Below, piece after piece: positions 53,939-63,413 of a DNA stretch of 64,000 nt. This DNA comes from Glaesserella australis (GTDB taxonomy: Bacteria > Pseudomonadota > Gammaproteobacteria > Enterobacterales > Pasteurellaceae): positions 1 through 64,000 of the forward strand of contig NZ_PTPX01000019.1 of NCBI RefSeq assembly GCF_003260095.1. The letters run 5' to 3'. Below the pieces are notes generated by a model, which saw nothing but the letters and a program-made list of their open reading frames with translations, searched no databases and was not told where the DNA came from. The position numbers and the translations under genes were made by a program. How positions within the stretch are numbered: the stretch's first letter is position 1; each line of letters begins with the position of its first letter.

Positions 53939-54040
53939 TTCTTATCCTTAGGCGTGTAAAGTCCATTTTATATCATTTTCTGATAATAATTATGTGCTGT
54001 CTGAAGAGATTTTTTAGCATGGAAGCTCTAATGATAGATA

Positions 54041-54069
54041 AAAAACGCATACATATTGTATGCGTTTTT
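54041..54069 (-). terminator. leuD terminator
   Basis: Perfect 12-bp stem AAAAACGCATAC/GTATGCGTTTTT with ATATT loop, 6 bp beyond the leuD stop; works on either strand. Confidence 0.88.
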
Positions 54070-54074
54070 GGGAA

Positions 54075-54680
54075 TTAGCGTAAGAACGCTGGAATCTTGC
54101 TTTCGTATTCTGCGATTTTTGCTTCATGCTGTAGAGTTAAACCGATATTATCTAAGCCGTTTAACAGGCAGTGACGGCGGAAGCTATCGATTTCAAAGTG
54201 GTAGCTTTTACCGTTGGCTGATACGGTTTGAGCTTCTAGATCGACGGTGATCATTGCCCCTTCATTCGCTTCCACATATTTAAATAATTCGTCCACTTCT
54301 TCTTCGCTTAAACGTACTGGCAACATTTGGTTGTTTAAGCTGTTACCGTAGAAAATGTCGGCAAAACTTGGGGCGATAATGGCACGAATGCCGTAATCGT
54401 CTAATGCCCAAGGGGCGTGTTCACGGGAAGATCCGCAGCCGAAATTTTCACGAGCAAGCAAAATACTTGCCCCTTGATAGCGGGGGAAATTTAGTACGAA
54501 ATCAGGGTTTGGCTGTTTGCCTTCATCATCTAAAAAACGCCATTCGTGAAACAAATGAGCGCCAAAGCCAACACGGGTGACTTTTTGTAAGAACTGTTTT
54601 GGAATAATCGCATCAGTGTCCACATGAGAAGCATCAAGTGGAACGGCTAAGCCGGTGTGTTGTTTAAATTCTTTTGCCAT
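54075..54680 (-). CDS. leuD: 3-isopropylmalate dehydratase small subunit
   Basis: The 201-residue LeuD swivel-domain subunit pairs with LeuC to isomerise 2- to 3-isopropylmalate in leucine synthesis. It shows [13 protein letters not shown], the substrate-recognition [16 protein letters not shown] and [14 protein letters not shown]. The length is typical. It lies 11 bp downstream of leuC, in one operon. Confidence 0.97.
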   Translation of the reverse strand: MAKEFKQHTGLAVPLDASHVDTDAIIPKQFLQKVTRVGFGAHLFHEWRFLDDEGKQPNPDFVLNFPRYQGASILLARENFGCGSSREHAPWALDDYGIRAIIAPSFADIFYGNSLNNQMLPVRLSEEEVDELFKYVEANEGAMITVDLEAQTVSANGKSYHFEIDSFRRHCLLNGLDNIGLTLQHEAKIAEYESKIPAFLR

Positions 54681-54691
54681 TTTCTTTTTCC

Positions 54692-56098
54692 TTAATGTAA
54701 TTCCACGTGACGAATATCGACAAATTTACCGTGAACCGCTGCTGCAGCCGCCATTGCTGGGCTAACAAGGTGAGTACGTCCGCCACGACCTTGACGACCT
54801 TCAAAGTTACGGTTACTGGTTGAAGCACAACGCTCACCAGGTTCTAAACGGTCGTTATTCATCGCCAAACACATTGAGCAACCCGGTTGTCGCCACTCAA
54901 AACCAGCTTCGATAAAAATCTTATCCAAGCCCTCTTTTTCCGCCTGTTCACGCACTAAACCCGAACCTGGCACAACCAACGCCTGCACGCCATTTGCCAC
55001 TTTGCGACCTTTTGCCACAGCTGCTGCGGCACGTAAATCTTCAATACGAGAGTTGGTGCAAGAGCCGATAAAGACTTTGTCGATAGCGACATCGGTCAAT
55101 TTGATGCTGTGCGGTAAGCCCATATAGGCTAAGGCTTTTTCTGCCGATTGACGTTCAATCGGATCTGCCATATCTGCTGGATTTGGGATTAATTCGTTGA
55201 TGCCGATAACGTGACCAGGGTTTGTTCCCCAAGTGACTTGTGGCTCAATCTCTGACGCTTCTAAGGTTACAACTGTATCAAATTCAGCACCTTCGTCAGT
55301 ATGTAGGGTTTTCCAATAAGCCACCGCATCGTCCCAATCCTTACCCGTTGGGGCAGACGGACGACCTTTCAAATAGGCAAAGGTGGTTTCATCAGGGGCA
55401 ATTAAGCCTGATTTTGCACCGAGTTCAATCGCCATATTGCAGACGGTCATACGACCTTCCATTGATAAATCACGAATTGCTTCGCCACAGAACTCCACAA
55501 CGTGACCAGTACCGCCCGCCATTGTGGTTTTGCCGATAATCGCCAACACAATATCTTTTGCGGTAATACCCTCACGCACCTTGCCACGCACTTCGATTTT
55601 CATCTTCTTCGCACGGGCTTGTTTTACCGTTTGGGTCGCAAGAACGTGTTCTACTTCAGAAGTACCGATACCAAAAGCCAAAGCCCCAAAAGCCCCGTGT
55701 GTTGCAGTGTGCGAGTCGCCACAAACAATCGTCATACCAGGCAATGTCAAACCTTGCTCTGGCCCCATCACGTGAACGATCCCCTGATTGATATGGTTAA
55801 TATCATAAAGTTTTACACCGAACTGCTCGGTATTTTTTGCCAGCTCGACCATTTGAATACGTCCCATTTCCCCAGAACCACCTAAATCACGGCTATCTGT
55901 TGGAACATTATGATCCATTGTCGCCACCGTTTTGGCTGGCTGACGCACTTCACGTCCCATTGCACGCAAGCCGTCAAACGCCTGTGGTGAAGTCACTTCG
56001 TGGACTAAATGGCGGTTGATATAAAGTAACGGCGTTTCGCCTTCGGCTTCGTGAACAACGTGAGCATCAAATAATTTTTCGTATAAAGTCTTTTTCAT
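54692..56098 (-). CDS. leuC: 3-isopropylmalate dehydratase large subunit
   Basis: The 468-residue aconitase-family enzyme carries the [4Fe-4S] ligand cysteines in FIGSCTNSR and [10 protein letters not shown], and [14 protein letters not shown] in the active site. The ATG at 56098 ([13 protein letters not shown]) is preferred to an in-frame TTG 9 bp upstream. It is transcribed with leuD; no other leu gene lies in the window. Confidence 0.97.
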   Translation of the reverse strand: MKKTLYEKLFDAHVVHEAEGETPLLYINRHLVHEVTSPQAFDGLRAMGREVRQPAKTVATMDHNVPTDSRDLGGSGEMGRIQMVELAKNTEQFGVKLYDINHINQGIVHVMGPEQGLTLPGMTIVCGDSHTATHGAFGALAFGIGTSEVEHVLATQTVKQARAKKMKIEVRGKVREGITAKDIVLAIIGKTTMAGGTGHVVEFCGEAIRDLSMEGRMTVCNMAIELGAKSGLIAPDETTFAYLKGRPSAPTGKDWDDAVAYWKTLHTDEGAEFDTVVTLEASEIEPQVTWGTNPGHVIGINELIPNPADMADPIERQSAEKALAYMGLPHSIKLTDVAIDKVFIGSCTNSRIEDLRAAAAVAKGRKVANGVQALVVPGSGLVREQAEKEGLDKIFIEAGFEWRQPGCSMCLAMNNDRLEPGERCASTSNRNFEGRQGRGGRTHLVSPAMAAAAAVHGKFVDIRHVELH

Positions 56099-56118
56099 CG
56101 TTTCCAACTCTTTAATTT

Positions 56119-56186
56119 GTAGGGTGGGTCTTAACCCATCATTAAAAAAATCGCATTCGTAAGTGGTGGTGCAAGACCCACAACTG
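56119..56186. repeat. small hairpin repeat upstream of leuC
   Basis: GTGGGTCTT (56124-56132) and AAGACCCAC (56173-56181) bound an AT-rich core, giving a MITE-like unit in the leuC 5' region. Confidence 0.45.
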
Positions 56187-56217
56187 TTCGAAACATATAG
56201 TTAATTGATTTTAAATC

Positions 56218-56361
56218 ATTCCCTTCCCCCGTTTACGGGGGAAGGTGCCGAAGGCGGAAGGGGGGATTGCAACGAAGTTGCAACACGATCTTGCACTTAT
56301 ATGGTTTATCTCCCCCTCAGCCTTCGGCAGCTCCCCCCGCAAGCAGGGAGAGCGAACGGAA
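56218..56361. repeat. dispersed intergenic repeat, copy 1
   Basis: This unit of about 144 bp runs from CCCTTCCCCCGTTTACGGG to GCAAGCAGGG and GAGCGAA. It shares its two ends, including TCAGCCTTCGGCAGCTCCCC, with 62120-62307 but has a different middle. The rest of the 642-bp gap 56099-56740 contains only a short possible gene remnant (near 56432-56506) and AT-rich DNA. Confidence 0.7.
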
Positions 56362-56697
56362 AATTAGATTAAAATCATAGGGGTATAGGTTTCGAACACT
56401 TGTAGGTCAAGCCCCCCATATTCGTTCTTAGGTAACGGAAATTGCAAAACATATCGTCAATGCAACCGCTTACCAAATGAATGTATCGGAATATATCGCT
56501 ACTTAAAACAAAAGTAAAATGCTATTTTTTGAAAATTTTTGTTTTTTTATTCTGTGATAAAGTCTAAAAAACAGTAAATTCGATGATTTATTAGGATATT
56601 ATCCTGGAGATGTTTGTTTTTATGGTATTAATTCTTAATGCTTGGAATTTATAAGGATTTTTATCAAAGAGAAAGAAAATATCAGATAATGAATTAA

Positions 56698-56721
56698 AGT
56701 AGGGGGCGTTTGCCCCACTAC
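56698..56721 (-). terminator. terminator of the bcr gene
   Basis: Read on the minus strand, AGTGGGG pairs with CCCC(C)TACT around a short loop, just beyond the bcr stop. Confidence 0.6.
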
Positions 56722-56740
56722 TGATAGAGAGAAGAGCAAA

Positions 56741-57934
56741 TTAATGCTCTGTATTTCGACAAGAAAGGAAATAATACGCCACAAACCCTGCAATCGTACA
56801 GGCTGCCATTGTGTAAAGCATTGGGCGTTCGCTAGTTAAAGGAATGTGCGATAAACCTGCCCCAATGAGTGAGCCGATCCCAAAACGAGCTGTACCTGCC
56901 ACAGCATTAGCCGTGCCAGCCATTTGCGGATAGCGATCCAAAATTGCTGCAGAAGCATTACTGCCAACGGTTGAAACCATTCCGACAAATACAGCCACAC
57001 CGATTGCCATTGACCATAAGCCTAATTGCAAAGTTGCCGAAATAATCAGCCAAATTCCTGCGGTAAGTTGCAAGATCATTCCTAATCGCAACATTTTTTC
57101 TGAACCGATTTTCGTCACCAAACGCCCGTTGATTGCGGTCATCACAATCATCACCACAATGTTCAACATAAAGAAATAGCCGAAATGCTCAGACGAAACG
57201 CCGTATAGCCCGATATAAACTAATGAGCCTGAAGTCAAGAAGCAGAACATTCCAGCAAACGACATTCCGCCGACTAATACATAGCCGAGTGTGGCTTTGT
57301 GGGAGAGTAGGGCGATGAAATTCTGCAATACTTTGCGAAAGCTCAACGGCATTCGATTTTCAGTAGCTAAAGTTTCAGGAATTTTGAGTGCGACCAAACA
57401 GCAACAGACAATGCCCATTACCATTAAAATGTAGAAAATCGCGTGCCAATGGAGCCATTTCGCCACATAACCGCCTAAAATCGGGGCAACAAGCGGTGCG
57501 ATCATTGTGATAATCATAATGGTGGACATCATTTTGGCAAATTGATTGCGGTCAAACAGATCTCGCACCAATGCCCCTAATACAACGGCTGGTGCTGCAC
57601 CAAATAAGCCTTGCAACAGGCGAAGTAGGTAGAAATTCTCAATGCTCAACACTTGCGTTAAGAAAAATGATGCTACAGCACCGCCTGATAAGCCTAATAA
57701 GATAATCGGTTTGCGTCCAAAACTATCGGCTATCGGACCCCAAAAAAGTTGTCCAATCGCAAAGCCAAAAGTGAAAATCGCAAGGGTGGTTTGCACTTTT
57801 TCTTGAGAGACACTCAAATCCTTTGCAATGTCCAAGAAAGATGGCAGATACATATCAATGGCAAGTGGGGGAAGCATTGAGAGCAACCCCATAATAATCA
57901 CAAAACAGCCATTTAGTTTGGTTACATTATTCAT
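56741..57934 (-). CDS. bcr: Bcr/CflA-family MFS drug efflux transporter
   Basis: The 397-residue inner-membrane protein has 12 predicted helices and MFS motif A (GPIADSFGRKPIILLG) after helix 2. The start LSMLPPLAIDMYLPSF is typical of the Bcr/CflA subfamily (bicyclomycin and other drug export). The start codon directly abuts the rsuA stop. The substrate is not known from sequence. Confidence 0.9.
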   Translation of the reverse strand: MNNVTKLNGCFVIIMGLLSMLPPLAIDMYLPSFLDIAKDLSVSQEKVQTTLAIFTFGFAIGQLFWGPIADSFGRKPIILLGLSGGAVASFFLTQVLSIENFYLLRLLQGLFGAAPAVVLGALVRDLFDRNQFAKMMSTIMIITMIAPLVAPILGGYVAKWLHWHAIFYILMVMGIVCCCLVALKIPETLATENRMPLSFRKVLQNFIALLSHKATLGYVLVGGMSFAGMFCFLTSGSLVYIGLYGVSSEHFGYFFMLNIVVMIVMTAINGRLVTKIGSEKMLRLGMILQLTAGIWLIISATLQLGLWSMAIGVAVFVGMVSTVGSNASAAILDRYPQMAGTANAVAGTARFGIGSLIGAGLSHIPLTSERPMLYTMAACTIAGFVAYYFLSCRNTEH

Positions 57935-58627
57935 CTAAAAACTCGCTATTTCATCTTCAGTTAAAGTGCGAAATTCGCCCTCAGCCAAGCTTTCATCTAG
58001 CACTACATCGCCAATTCGCCAGCGGTGTAATGCCACGACTTTATTGCCAACTGCGGCAAACATTCGTTTGACTTGGTGATAACGCCCCTCGCTAATGGTT
58101 AAATTGACATTATAATCGTCCAAAATCTCAAGGGTCGCTGGCTTGGTTGGCGTTTTTTCGCCACGTAACAAAATCCCTTCTGTAAATTGTTCTGCATAAA
58201 AATCTTCTACAGGATCTGCAAGGGTAACAAGATAGGTTTTTTCGCAATGATGTTTTGGTGAAGTAATACGGTGCGACCATTGCCCGTCATCTGTCAATAG
58301 TACCAACCCTGTTGTATCGGCATCTAAACGCCCTGCACAGTGTAATTTGGTGGTCAGTGGATAATCAAAAAATTGAAAGACCGTTGGATAATCGCCGTCA
58401 TCGTGCGAGCAGACACAATTTTGCGGTTTATAGAGCATAAAGTATTGCCCCTCATCAACCCACGCAAGCCTTTCGCCGTCAAAACAGATCTCATCTTGTT
58501 CACTGATTTTGACTGCACTATTTTTCTCCACAACACCATTAACCGTCACTTGCCCCGCCCGTAATGCTTTACTTGCTTGAGAACGGGTTAAGCCTGTGTT
58601 TTCTGCAATAAATTTATCTAAACGCAT
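57935..58627 (-). CDS. rsuA: 16S rRNA pseudouridine(516) synthase
   Basis: The 230-residue enzyme has an N-terminal S4 RNA-binding domain ([20 protein letters not shown]) and a catalytic domain with the essential aspartate in [18 protein letters not shown] and the [18 protein letters not shown] motif. It makes pseudouridine 516 in 16S rRNA. It is immediately upstream of bcr, with the same neighbour order as in many gammaproteobacteria. Confidence 0.94.
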   Translation of the reverse strand: MRLDKFIAENTGLTRSQASKALRAGQVTVNGVVEKNSAVKISEQDEICFDGERLAWVDEGQYFMLYKPQNCVCSHDDGDYPTVFQFFDYPLTTKLHCAGRLDADTTGLVLLTDDGQWSHRITSPKHHCEKTYLVTLADPVEDFYAEQFTEGILLRGEKTPTKPATLEILDDYNVNLTISEGRYHQVKRMFAAVGNKVVALHRWRIGDVVLDESLAEGEFRTLTEDEIASF

Positions 58628-58759
58628 ATTTCTGATTGCTACTAAAATAAAACGACAATTATAGATCTATTTTTATGGAGTGGTCGTAAATTTTTACAAG
58701 CCTTTTTAAATATTCCTGATTATAATAGCAAACACTTATGATTAGCCTATGAGAACCCT

Positions 58760-59413
58760 GTGGATACCTTTATTAATTTTGCTATCTATCTTCAATTTTT
58801 TATTGGTCTTTTTGCGATTGTCAATCCTTTTGGAACTTTACCAATCTTTTTTAGTATGACGGCACATCAATATGAAGCCGATCGTAATAGAACAAATTTA
58901 ATTACATCTGTTTCTGTCGGTGTGATTTTATTGGTTAGTCTCTTTTTTGGTAAATTGATTTTAGATGCATTTAGTATTTCCCTTAACTCTTTCCGAGTCG
59001 CAGGGGGGATTCTCATCGTGAGTATTGCGATGACAATGATCAGTGGGAAACTAGGTGAACATAAACAAAATAAAGAAGAGAAAAATGCTGATTTATCTGA
59101 ATATGAAAATATTGGGGTAGTTCCGCTCGCTATGCCAATTATGGCAGGTCCTGGTGCTATTGGTTCAACCATTGTTTGGGGAACTCGATATCATACATGG
59201 GTTGATCTTGTCGGTTTTAGTCTTGCAATTATTTTGTTTGCGGGCATTTGTTATATCCTTTTTCGCTTTTCAGCACCTTTGGTAAAACGCTTAGGAAAAA
59301 CAGGTTCAAATGTTGTGACTCGTATTATGGGCTTAATTTTGATGGCACTTGGTATTGAAATCATTGTGGCAGGGTTAAGTAATCTTTTTCCGGGATTAAC
59401 CTCGATTAATTAG
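58760..59413 (+). CDS. MarC-family membrane protein (YchE-like)
   Basis: The 217-residue protein has six membrane helices and the MarC-family words FIGLFAIVNPFGTLPIF, GGILIVSIAMTMISGKLGE and MAGPGAIGSTIVWGTRYH, closest to E. coli YchE. The function is unsettled, and the old name as a drug-resistance protein is not supported. Translation begins at GTG. An OppA-like gene follows 9 bp later, as ychE precedes oppA in E. coli. Confidence 0.88.
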   Translation: MDTFINFAIYLQFFIGLFAIVNPFGTLPIFFSMTAHQYEADRNRTNLITSVSVGVILLVSLFFGKLILDAFSISLNSFRVAGGILIVSIAMTMISGKLGEHKQNKEEKNADLSEYENIGVVPLAMPIMAGPGAIGSTIVWGTRYHTWVDLVGFSLAIILFAGICYILFRFSAPLVKRLGKTGSNVVTRIMGLILMALGIEIIVAGLSNLFPGLTSIN

Positions 59414-59421
59414 AATTTATC

Positions 59422-60984
59422 ATGAAGCTACAATCTCTATCATTACAAGCGGTGCGATTTGCCAATTATTTTGCAAAATTCATATTTTGTATTTGGCTTT
59501 TAGCGGGATGTGAAGACAACTCGACATCAACGCTTGATTTAGATCCAAATAGAGAACCACCACGGCCCATGACAACGTTAACCAGGGCTATTTATTCAGC
59601 ACATTTGCAACTTGATCCACATTTTGTCAAAGTATCAGCAGATGCAGCACCTATTCGAGATCTTTTTACTGGCTTAATGGCGTTCAATGAACAAGGAAAC
59701 GTGATACCCGCTCTTGCTCGTGAATGGTTTAGTGATGATGGTAAAAATTGGCTTTTTATTTTAGATGAAAATAGAAGATGGTCGAATGGTGAGCCTGTTA
59801 CTGCATCAGATTTTGTCGCAAGCTGGCAGAGATTAGTTAACCCTAGCAATCAATCTCCCTTAGCAAATTATCTAATTTACATGGGGATAGAACATGCAAA
59901 AGCGATTTTGCAAGGTGAAGCGAAGATTGAAACATTAGGTGTAAAAGCATTAAATTCACATACGCTACAAATCACTTTACATCAGGTAAATCGACAATTA
60001 CCACAAATGCTTGCTCATTCTGCGTTATTACCAACTTATCAGGGTAAAAAAACAGAGTATGCTCAACTTCCAGTGACGAATGGCGCTTATAAAGTTAATC
60101 TTATCGAAAAAGGGCGTTTACAGTTACAAGCAGTAACGCCTGAATTGCCTTTTCAACAGGTCATCTATCAGTTAATTACAACCGTTCAGAACCCAAATAG
60201 ATTTGATATTATTGAAAATCCTTTGCCAAACTATACTCGGGATGTTAAGGCTTTTCCTAGGTTATGTAATTATTTTTATGAATTTAATTTTAATGACCCC
60301 GCATTACAGAAATTAGAAGCAAGGCAAGCAATTAGGGCGATGGTTTCACCAGCAGAAATTAGCCGGGGTTTTGGTATTCCAAATCATTTACCTCTTCCTA
60401 AAACATTGGTACCACAGCAAGATCGTATTATCTCTACGACGAGTTCTGAGCAACTTTTAAATAGTATGGGAATCTCAGCATCGCAACCTTTGAAATTAAA
60501 AATTACTCATGATAATGATGGAATACATAGCGATATAGCGAATAAGATGGCATTAATGCTTAGTCGTTCAGATATGTTTAGAGTTGAATTAGAAGAGCTA
60601 AATTGGCAACAGTTTTTAACAAAGAGAGAACAACAGAATTTTCAACTGATACGCTCTGGATGGTGTTCAGATTATGATGATGCACTCTCATTCTTAAATC
60701 AGTTTTATTCATCAAGTCCAGACAATAAGAGTGGTTATAAAAATGAGTATGTTGATCAGTTATTGACACAGCTTAATATAGAGAATCTAACACCTGAACA
60801 ACGTTCACAATTGGTGATAAGTGTTATACATCAATTAGAAAAAGATGTTGCTGTGTTACCATTATTTCAATATCAACGTCGTGTGAGTATCGATCCTAGT
60901 CTCTATGGATATGATTTAAATAATGCTAGCGAAGTAATTTATAGTAAAGATTTATATCGTCAATACAACAATAAGGATAAGTAA
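59422..60984 (+). CDS. OppA-like peptide-binding lipoprotein
   Basis: This 520-residue SBP family 5 protein has lipobox LLAGC (cysteine near 31) and the oligopeptide-binding core DLFTGLMAFNEQGNVIPALAREW, NWLFILDENRRWSNGEPVTASDF and VASWQRLVNP. It would deliver peptides to an ABC importer. No permease genes follow, so it works with components elsewhere. The 5' end carries an uptake word ACAAGCGGT, inside the signal peptide. Confidence 0.85.
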   Translation: MKLQSLSLQAVRFANYFAKFIFCIWLLAGCEDNSTSTLDLDPNREPPRPMTTLTRAIYSAHLQLDPHFVKVSADAAPIRDLFTGLMAFNEQGNVIPALAREWFSDDGKNWLFILDENRRWSNGEPVTASDFVASWQRLVNPSNQSPLANYLIYMGIEHAKAILQGEAKIETLGVKALNSHTLQITLHQVNRQLPQMLAHSALLPTYQGKKTEYAQLPVTNGAYKVNLIEKGRLQLQAVTPELPFQQVIYQLITTVQNPNRFDIIENPLPNYTRDVKAFPRLCNYFYEFNFNDPALQKLEARQAIRAMVSPAEISRGFGIPNHLPLPKTLVPQQDRIISTTSSEQLLNSMGISASQPLKLKITHDNDGIHSDIANKMALMLSRSDMFRVELEELNWQQFLTKREQQNFQLIRSGWCSDYDDALSFLNQFYSSSPDNKSGYKNEYVDQLLTQLNIENLTPEQRSQLVISVIHQLEKDVAVLPLFQYQRRVSIDPSLYGYDLNNASEVIYSKDLYRQYNNKDK

Positions 60985-62082
60985 ATGAATCAACTTACCG
61001 AACAGCAACTTGCTGATATTAAAGCGGTTTTACAAGGTTTCCAACATTCAACCTTGCAAAAAGATTTGATTGCATTAAACGCATTAAAAAAAGCCGAATT
61101 AGGCGGTGGGATTTTACGTCTTGAGTTCACAATGCCATTTGCGTGGAACAGTGGATTTGAGCAACTCAAAGCAACAACGGAAGCGAAACTCAAGGAAGTG
61201 AGCGGTGCAAGCGGTGTGAAATGGGTACTAAATTACCAAATTGCTACCTTAAAACGTGCTAACAATCACCCTGCGGTAAACGGCGTGAAAAATATCATCG
61301 CTGTCACATCGGGCAAAGGCGGTGTGGGCAAATCGACCACCTCCGTAAACCTTGCTTTAGCCCTGAAAGCACAAGGGGCGAGAGTGGGGATTTTAGATGC
61401 GGATATCTACGGACCGTCTATTCCACATATGTTAGGAGCAGCTAACCAACGCCCTGTTTCGCCAGATAACAAGCACATCACCCCGATTGAAGCTCACGGC
61501 TTGTACTCAAATTCTATCGGCTATTTAATGGAGCCTGATAACGCAACCATTTGGCGTGGTCCAATGGCGAGCAGTGCTTTAAGCCAACTATTGCAAGAGA
61601 CGTGGTGGCCAGATTTAGACTACTTAGTGATCGATATGCCGCCAGGTACAGGCGATATTCAGCTCACCTTATCGCAACAAATTCCAGTGACTGGAGCTGT
61701 TGTGGTCACAACACCACAAGATATTGCATTGCTTGATGCGATCAAAGGGATTTCGATGTTCCAGCGTGTTTCTGTGCCAGTGTTAGGTATTATCGAAAAT
61801 ATGAGTGTTCATATTTGCGCTAACTGCGGACATCACGAACACCTGTTCGGTACAGGTGGAGCAACCAAAGTTGCCGAAAAATACCAAACGCAAGTGCTAG
61901 GGCAAATGCCATTGCATATCCGCTTGCGTGAAGATTTAGACAACGGCGTACCAACGGTTGCAGCAGACCCAACCCACGAAATCAGCCAAGCCTATCTTGA
62001 TTTAGCTCTTAAAGTTTCAACGGAGCTTTATTGGCAGGGCAGTGTGATCCCGTCTGAAATTATGATTAGGGAAGTGAAATAA
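60985..62082 (+). CDS. mrp: iron-sulfur cluster carrier protein Mrp/ApbC
   Basis: The 365-residue P-loop ATPase has an N-terminal DUF59/MIP18-like domain, deviant Walker A AVTSGKGGVGKSTTSVNLA near residue 108, VIDMPPGTGDIQLTL, and the cluster-binding CANCGHHEHLFG. It delivers Fe-S clusters to apoproteins in the cytosol. It starts directly after the OppA-like stop. Confidence 0.93.
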   Translation: MNQLTEQQLADIKAVLQGFQHSTLQKDLIALNALKKAELGGGILRLEFTMPFAWNSGFEQLKATTEAKLKEVSGASGVKWVLNYQIATLKRANNHPAVNGVKNIIAVTSGKGGVGKSTTSVNLALALKAQGARVGILDADIYGPSIPHMLGAANQRPVSPDNKHITPIEAHGLYSNSIGYLMEPDNATIWRGPMASSALSQLLQETWWPDLDYLVIDMPPGTGDIQLTLSQQIPVTGAVVVTTPQDIALLDAIKGISMFQRVSVPVLGIIENMSVHICANCGHHEHLFGTGGATKVAEKYQTQVLGQMPLHIRLREDLDNGVPTVAADPTHEISQAYLDLALKVSTELYWQGSVIPSEIMIREVK

Positions 62083-62119
62083 TCATTGTTGGGGCGAATT
62101 ATAGGTATATTCAAAAAAA

Positions 62120-62307
62120 TTCCCTTCCCCCGTTTACGGGAGGACAAATGCGGCAGCATTTGAGCGTTGGCTTTGCCAACGACCCGTAGGGTGAGCGAAG
62201 CGAATAACGTGCCCGAAGGGCGGAAGGGGGATTTACAACCAAACGAGAGTTAACTTATCCCCCCTCAGCCTTCGGCAGCTCCCCCCGCAAGCAGGGGGAG
62301 CGAATGG
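62120..62307. repeat. dispersed intergenic repeat, copy 2, entering yhbP
   Basis: This unit of about 188 bp has the same ends as 56218-56361 (CCCTTCCCCCGTTTACGGG; TCAGCCTTCGGCAGCTCCCC; GCAAGCAGGGGGAGCGAA) but a longer middle with further hairpins (GTTGGCTTTGCCAAC). Its right end forms the last codons of yhbP. Confidence 0.75.
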
Positions 62308-62756
62308 TAGGTATGTTCAAAAAATTCCCTTTCCCACACACTCTTCTTCGCAAACGCCACCTTATTTTCCGTATGCTTAATTCGGGTAAAGGCAATTTCC
62401 CACACATCACTTGGAATCAGCTTTGCAAGCGGATGTTTTTGCCAATAAATTTGCAAAGCGGTCTGTTTTTCTGCTTCATTTTCAAGACAACGAGCCACCG
62501 CTTGAAACTGAATCCCCTCAATCTCCCGAATGTTTTCAGGCTGCCCTGCAATCGTACCTGCGATATGCGGATTAGCTAACATTCGCTTGCCGTGTTCGGT
62601 GGTGGTTTTAGTAAGGACGATCAAGCGGTGAGATTGTTCATCAAAAGCGTAAAAACAACTTGCTGCCCAAATCTCATTTTCGCTGTGGCAAGCAAGGCTT
62701 ACAACGTGATGTTGAGCGATAAATTGAGCGATATGTGCAGGGATTGGGTTTGCCAT
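62265..62756 (-). CDS. yhbP: YhbP-like flavin-binding-fold protein, tail altered by a repeat
   Basis: The 163-residue UPF0306/YhbP protein has a pyridoxamine-phosphate-oxidase-like split barrel (VVSLACHSENEIWAASCFYAF, VLTKTTTEHGKRMLANP, VAGTIAGQ-like AGTIAGQPENIREIEGIQF). The function is unknown. The start ATG at 62756 overlaps the ubiX stop. The last residues SLPLLAGGAAEG are encoded by the dispersed repeat; E. coli YhbP is about 147 residues, so the tail is an addition or replacement. Confidence 0.85.
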   Translation of the reverse strand: MANPIPAHIAQFIAQHHVVSLACHSENEIWAASCFYAFDEQSHRLIVLTKTTTEHGKRMLANPHIAGTIAGQPENIREIEGIQFQAVARCLENEAEKQTALQIYWQKHPLAKLIPSDVWEIAFTRIKHTENKVAFAKKSVWEREFFEHTYHSLPLLAGGAAEG

Positions 62757-63322
62757 TATTTGCCCGTCCAACGTGGAATATCCAGTTCCAAATCAAACAT
62801 ATCCAACGCACGGGCAACGCTGTGAGTCACAATTTCATCAACGCTTTTCGGCTGATGATACAGGGCTGGCACAGGTGGAAAGATGATTCCGCCCATTTCG
62901 GTGACTTTTCGCATATTATCCAAATGGGTCAAATGCAACGGTGTTTCTCTCACCATTAACACCAATTTCCGCCGTTCTTTCAGCACCACGTCCGCTGCAC
63001 GTGTAAGCAAACTATCGCTAAAGCCATGAGCGACAGACGCAAGCGTCCGCATTGAGCAAGGGGCGATCAACATTCCCATTGTCTTAAACGAACCACTGGC
63101 AATAGACGCACCGAGATTGTGAATAGGGTGAACCACGTCAGCAAGGGCAAGAAGCTGTTCTTCGCTGATGTCCGTTTCATATTGACGAGTCAATTCTGCC
63201 CCTTTTGAAATCACTAAATGGGTTTCGATCTGTTCAAGCGGTTTTAATAATTCAAGGGCTTTGTAGCCGTATTGAAAGCCACTTGCACCGCTAATGCCGA
63301 TGATGATGCGTTTATTTGACAT
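62756..63322 (-). CDS. ubiX: flavin prenyltransferase UbiX
   Basis: The 188-residue flavoprotein makes prenylated FMN, the cofactor of the UbiD decarboxylase in ubiquinone synthesis. It carries [10 protein letters not shown] at the N-terminus, [18 protein letters not shown], and [14 protein letters not shown]. The length is typical. It is coupled to yhbP by a one-base overlap (TAATG) and is divergent from ttcA. Confidence 0.95.
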   Translation of the reverse strand: MSNKRIIIGISGASGFQYGYKALELLKPLEQIETHLVISKGAELTRQYETDISEEQLLALADVVHPIHNLGASIASGSFKTMGMLIAPCSMRTLASVAHGFSDSLLTRAADVVLKERRKLVLMVRETPLHLTHLDNMRKVTEMGGIIFPPVPALYHQPKSVDEIVTHSVARALDMFDLELDIPRWTGK

Positions 63323-63413
63323 TTGTTGTTCCTAACTGTCGTGAAAGACTTGAAAAAAATAGTGAAGTGGGTACTATGTGCCACTTTGTTTTATTAAAAA
63401 TTTCAATCAAATT

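Noticed and set aside
56432-56506. Gene fragment encoding VTEIAKHIVNATAYQMNVSE
   Set aside because: The 24-codon frame reads like the end of a protein but lacks a start and a ribosome site; it could be a remnant or chance.
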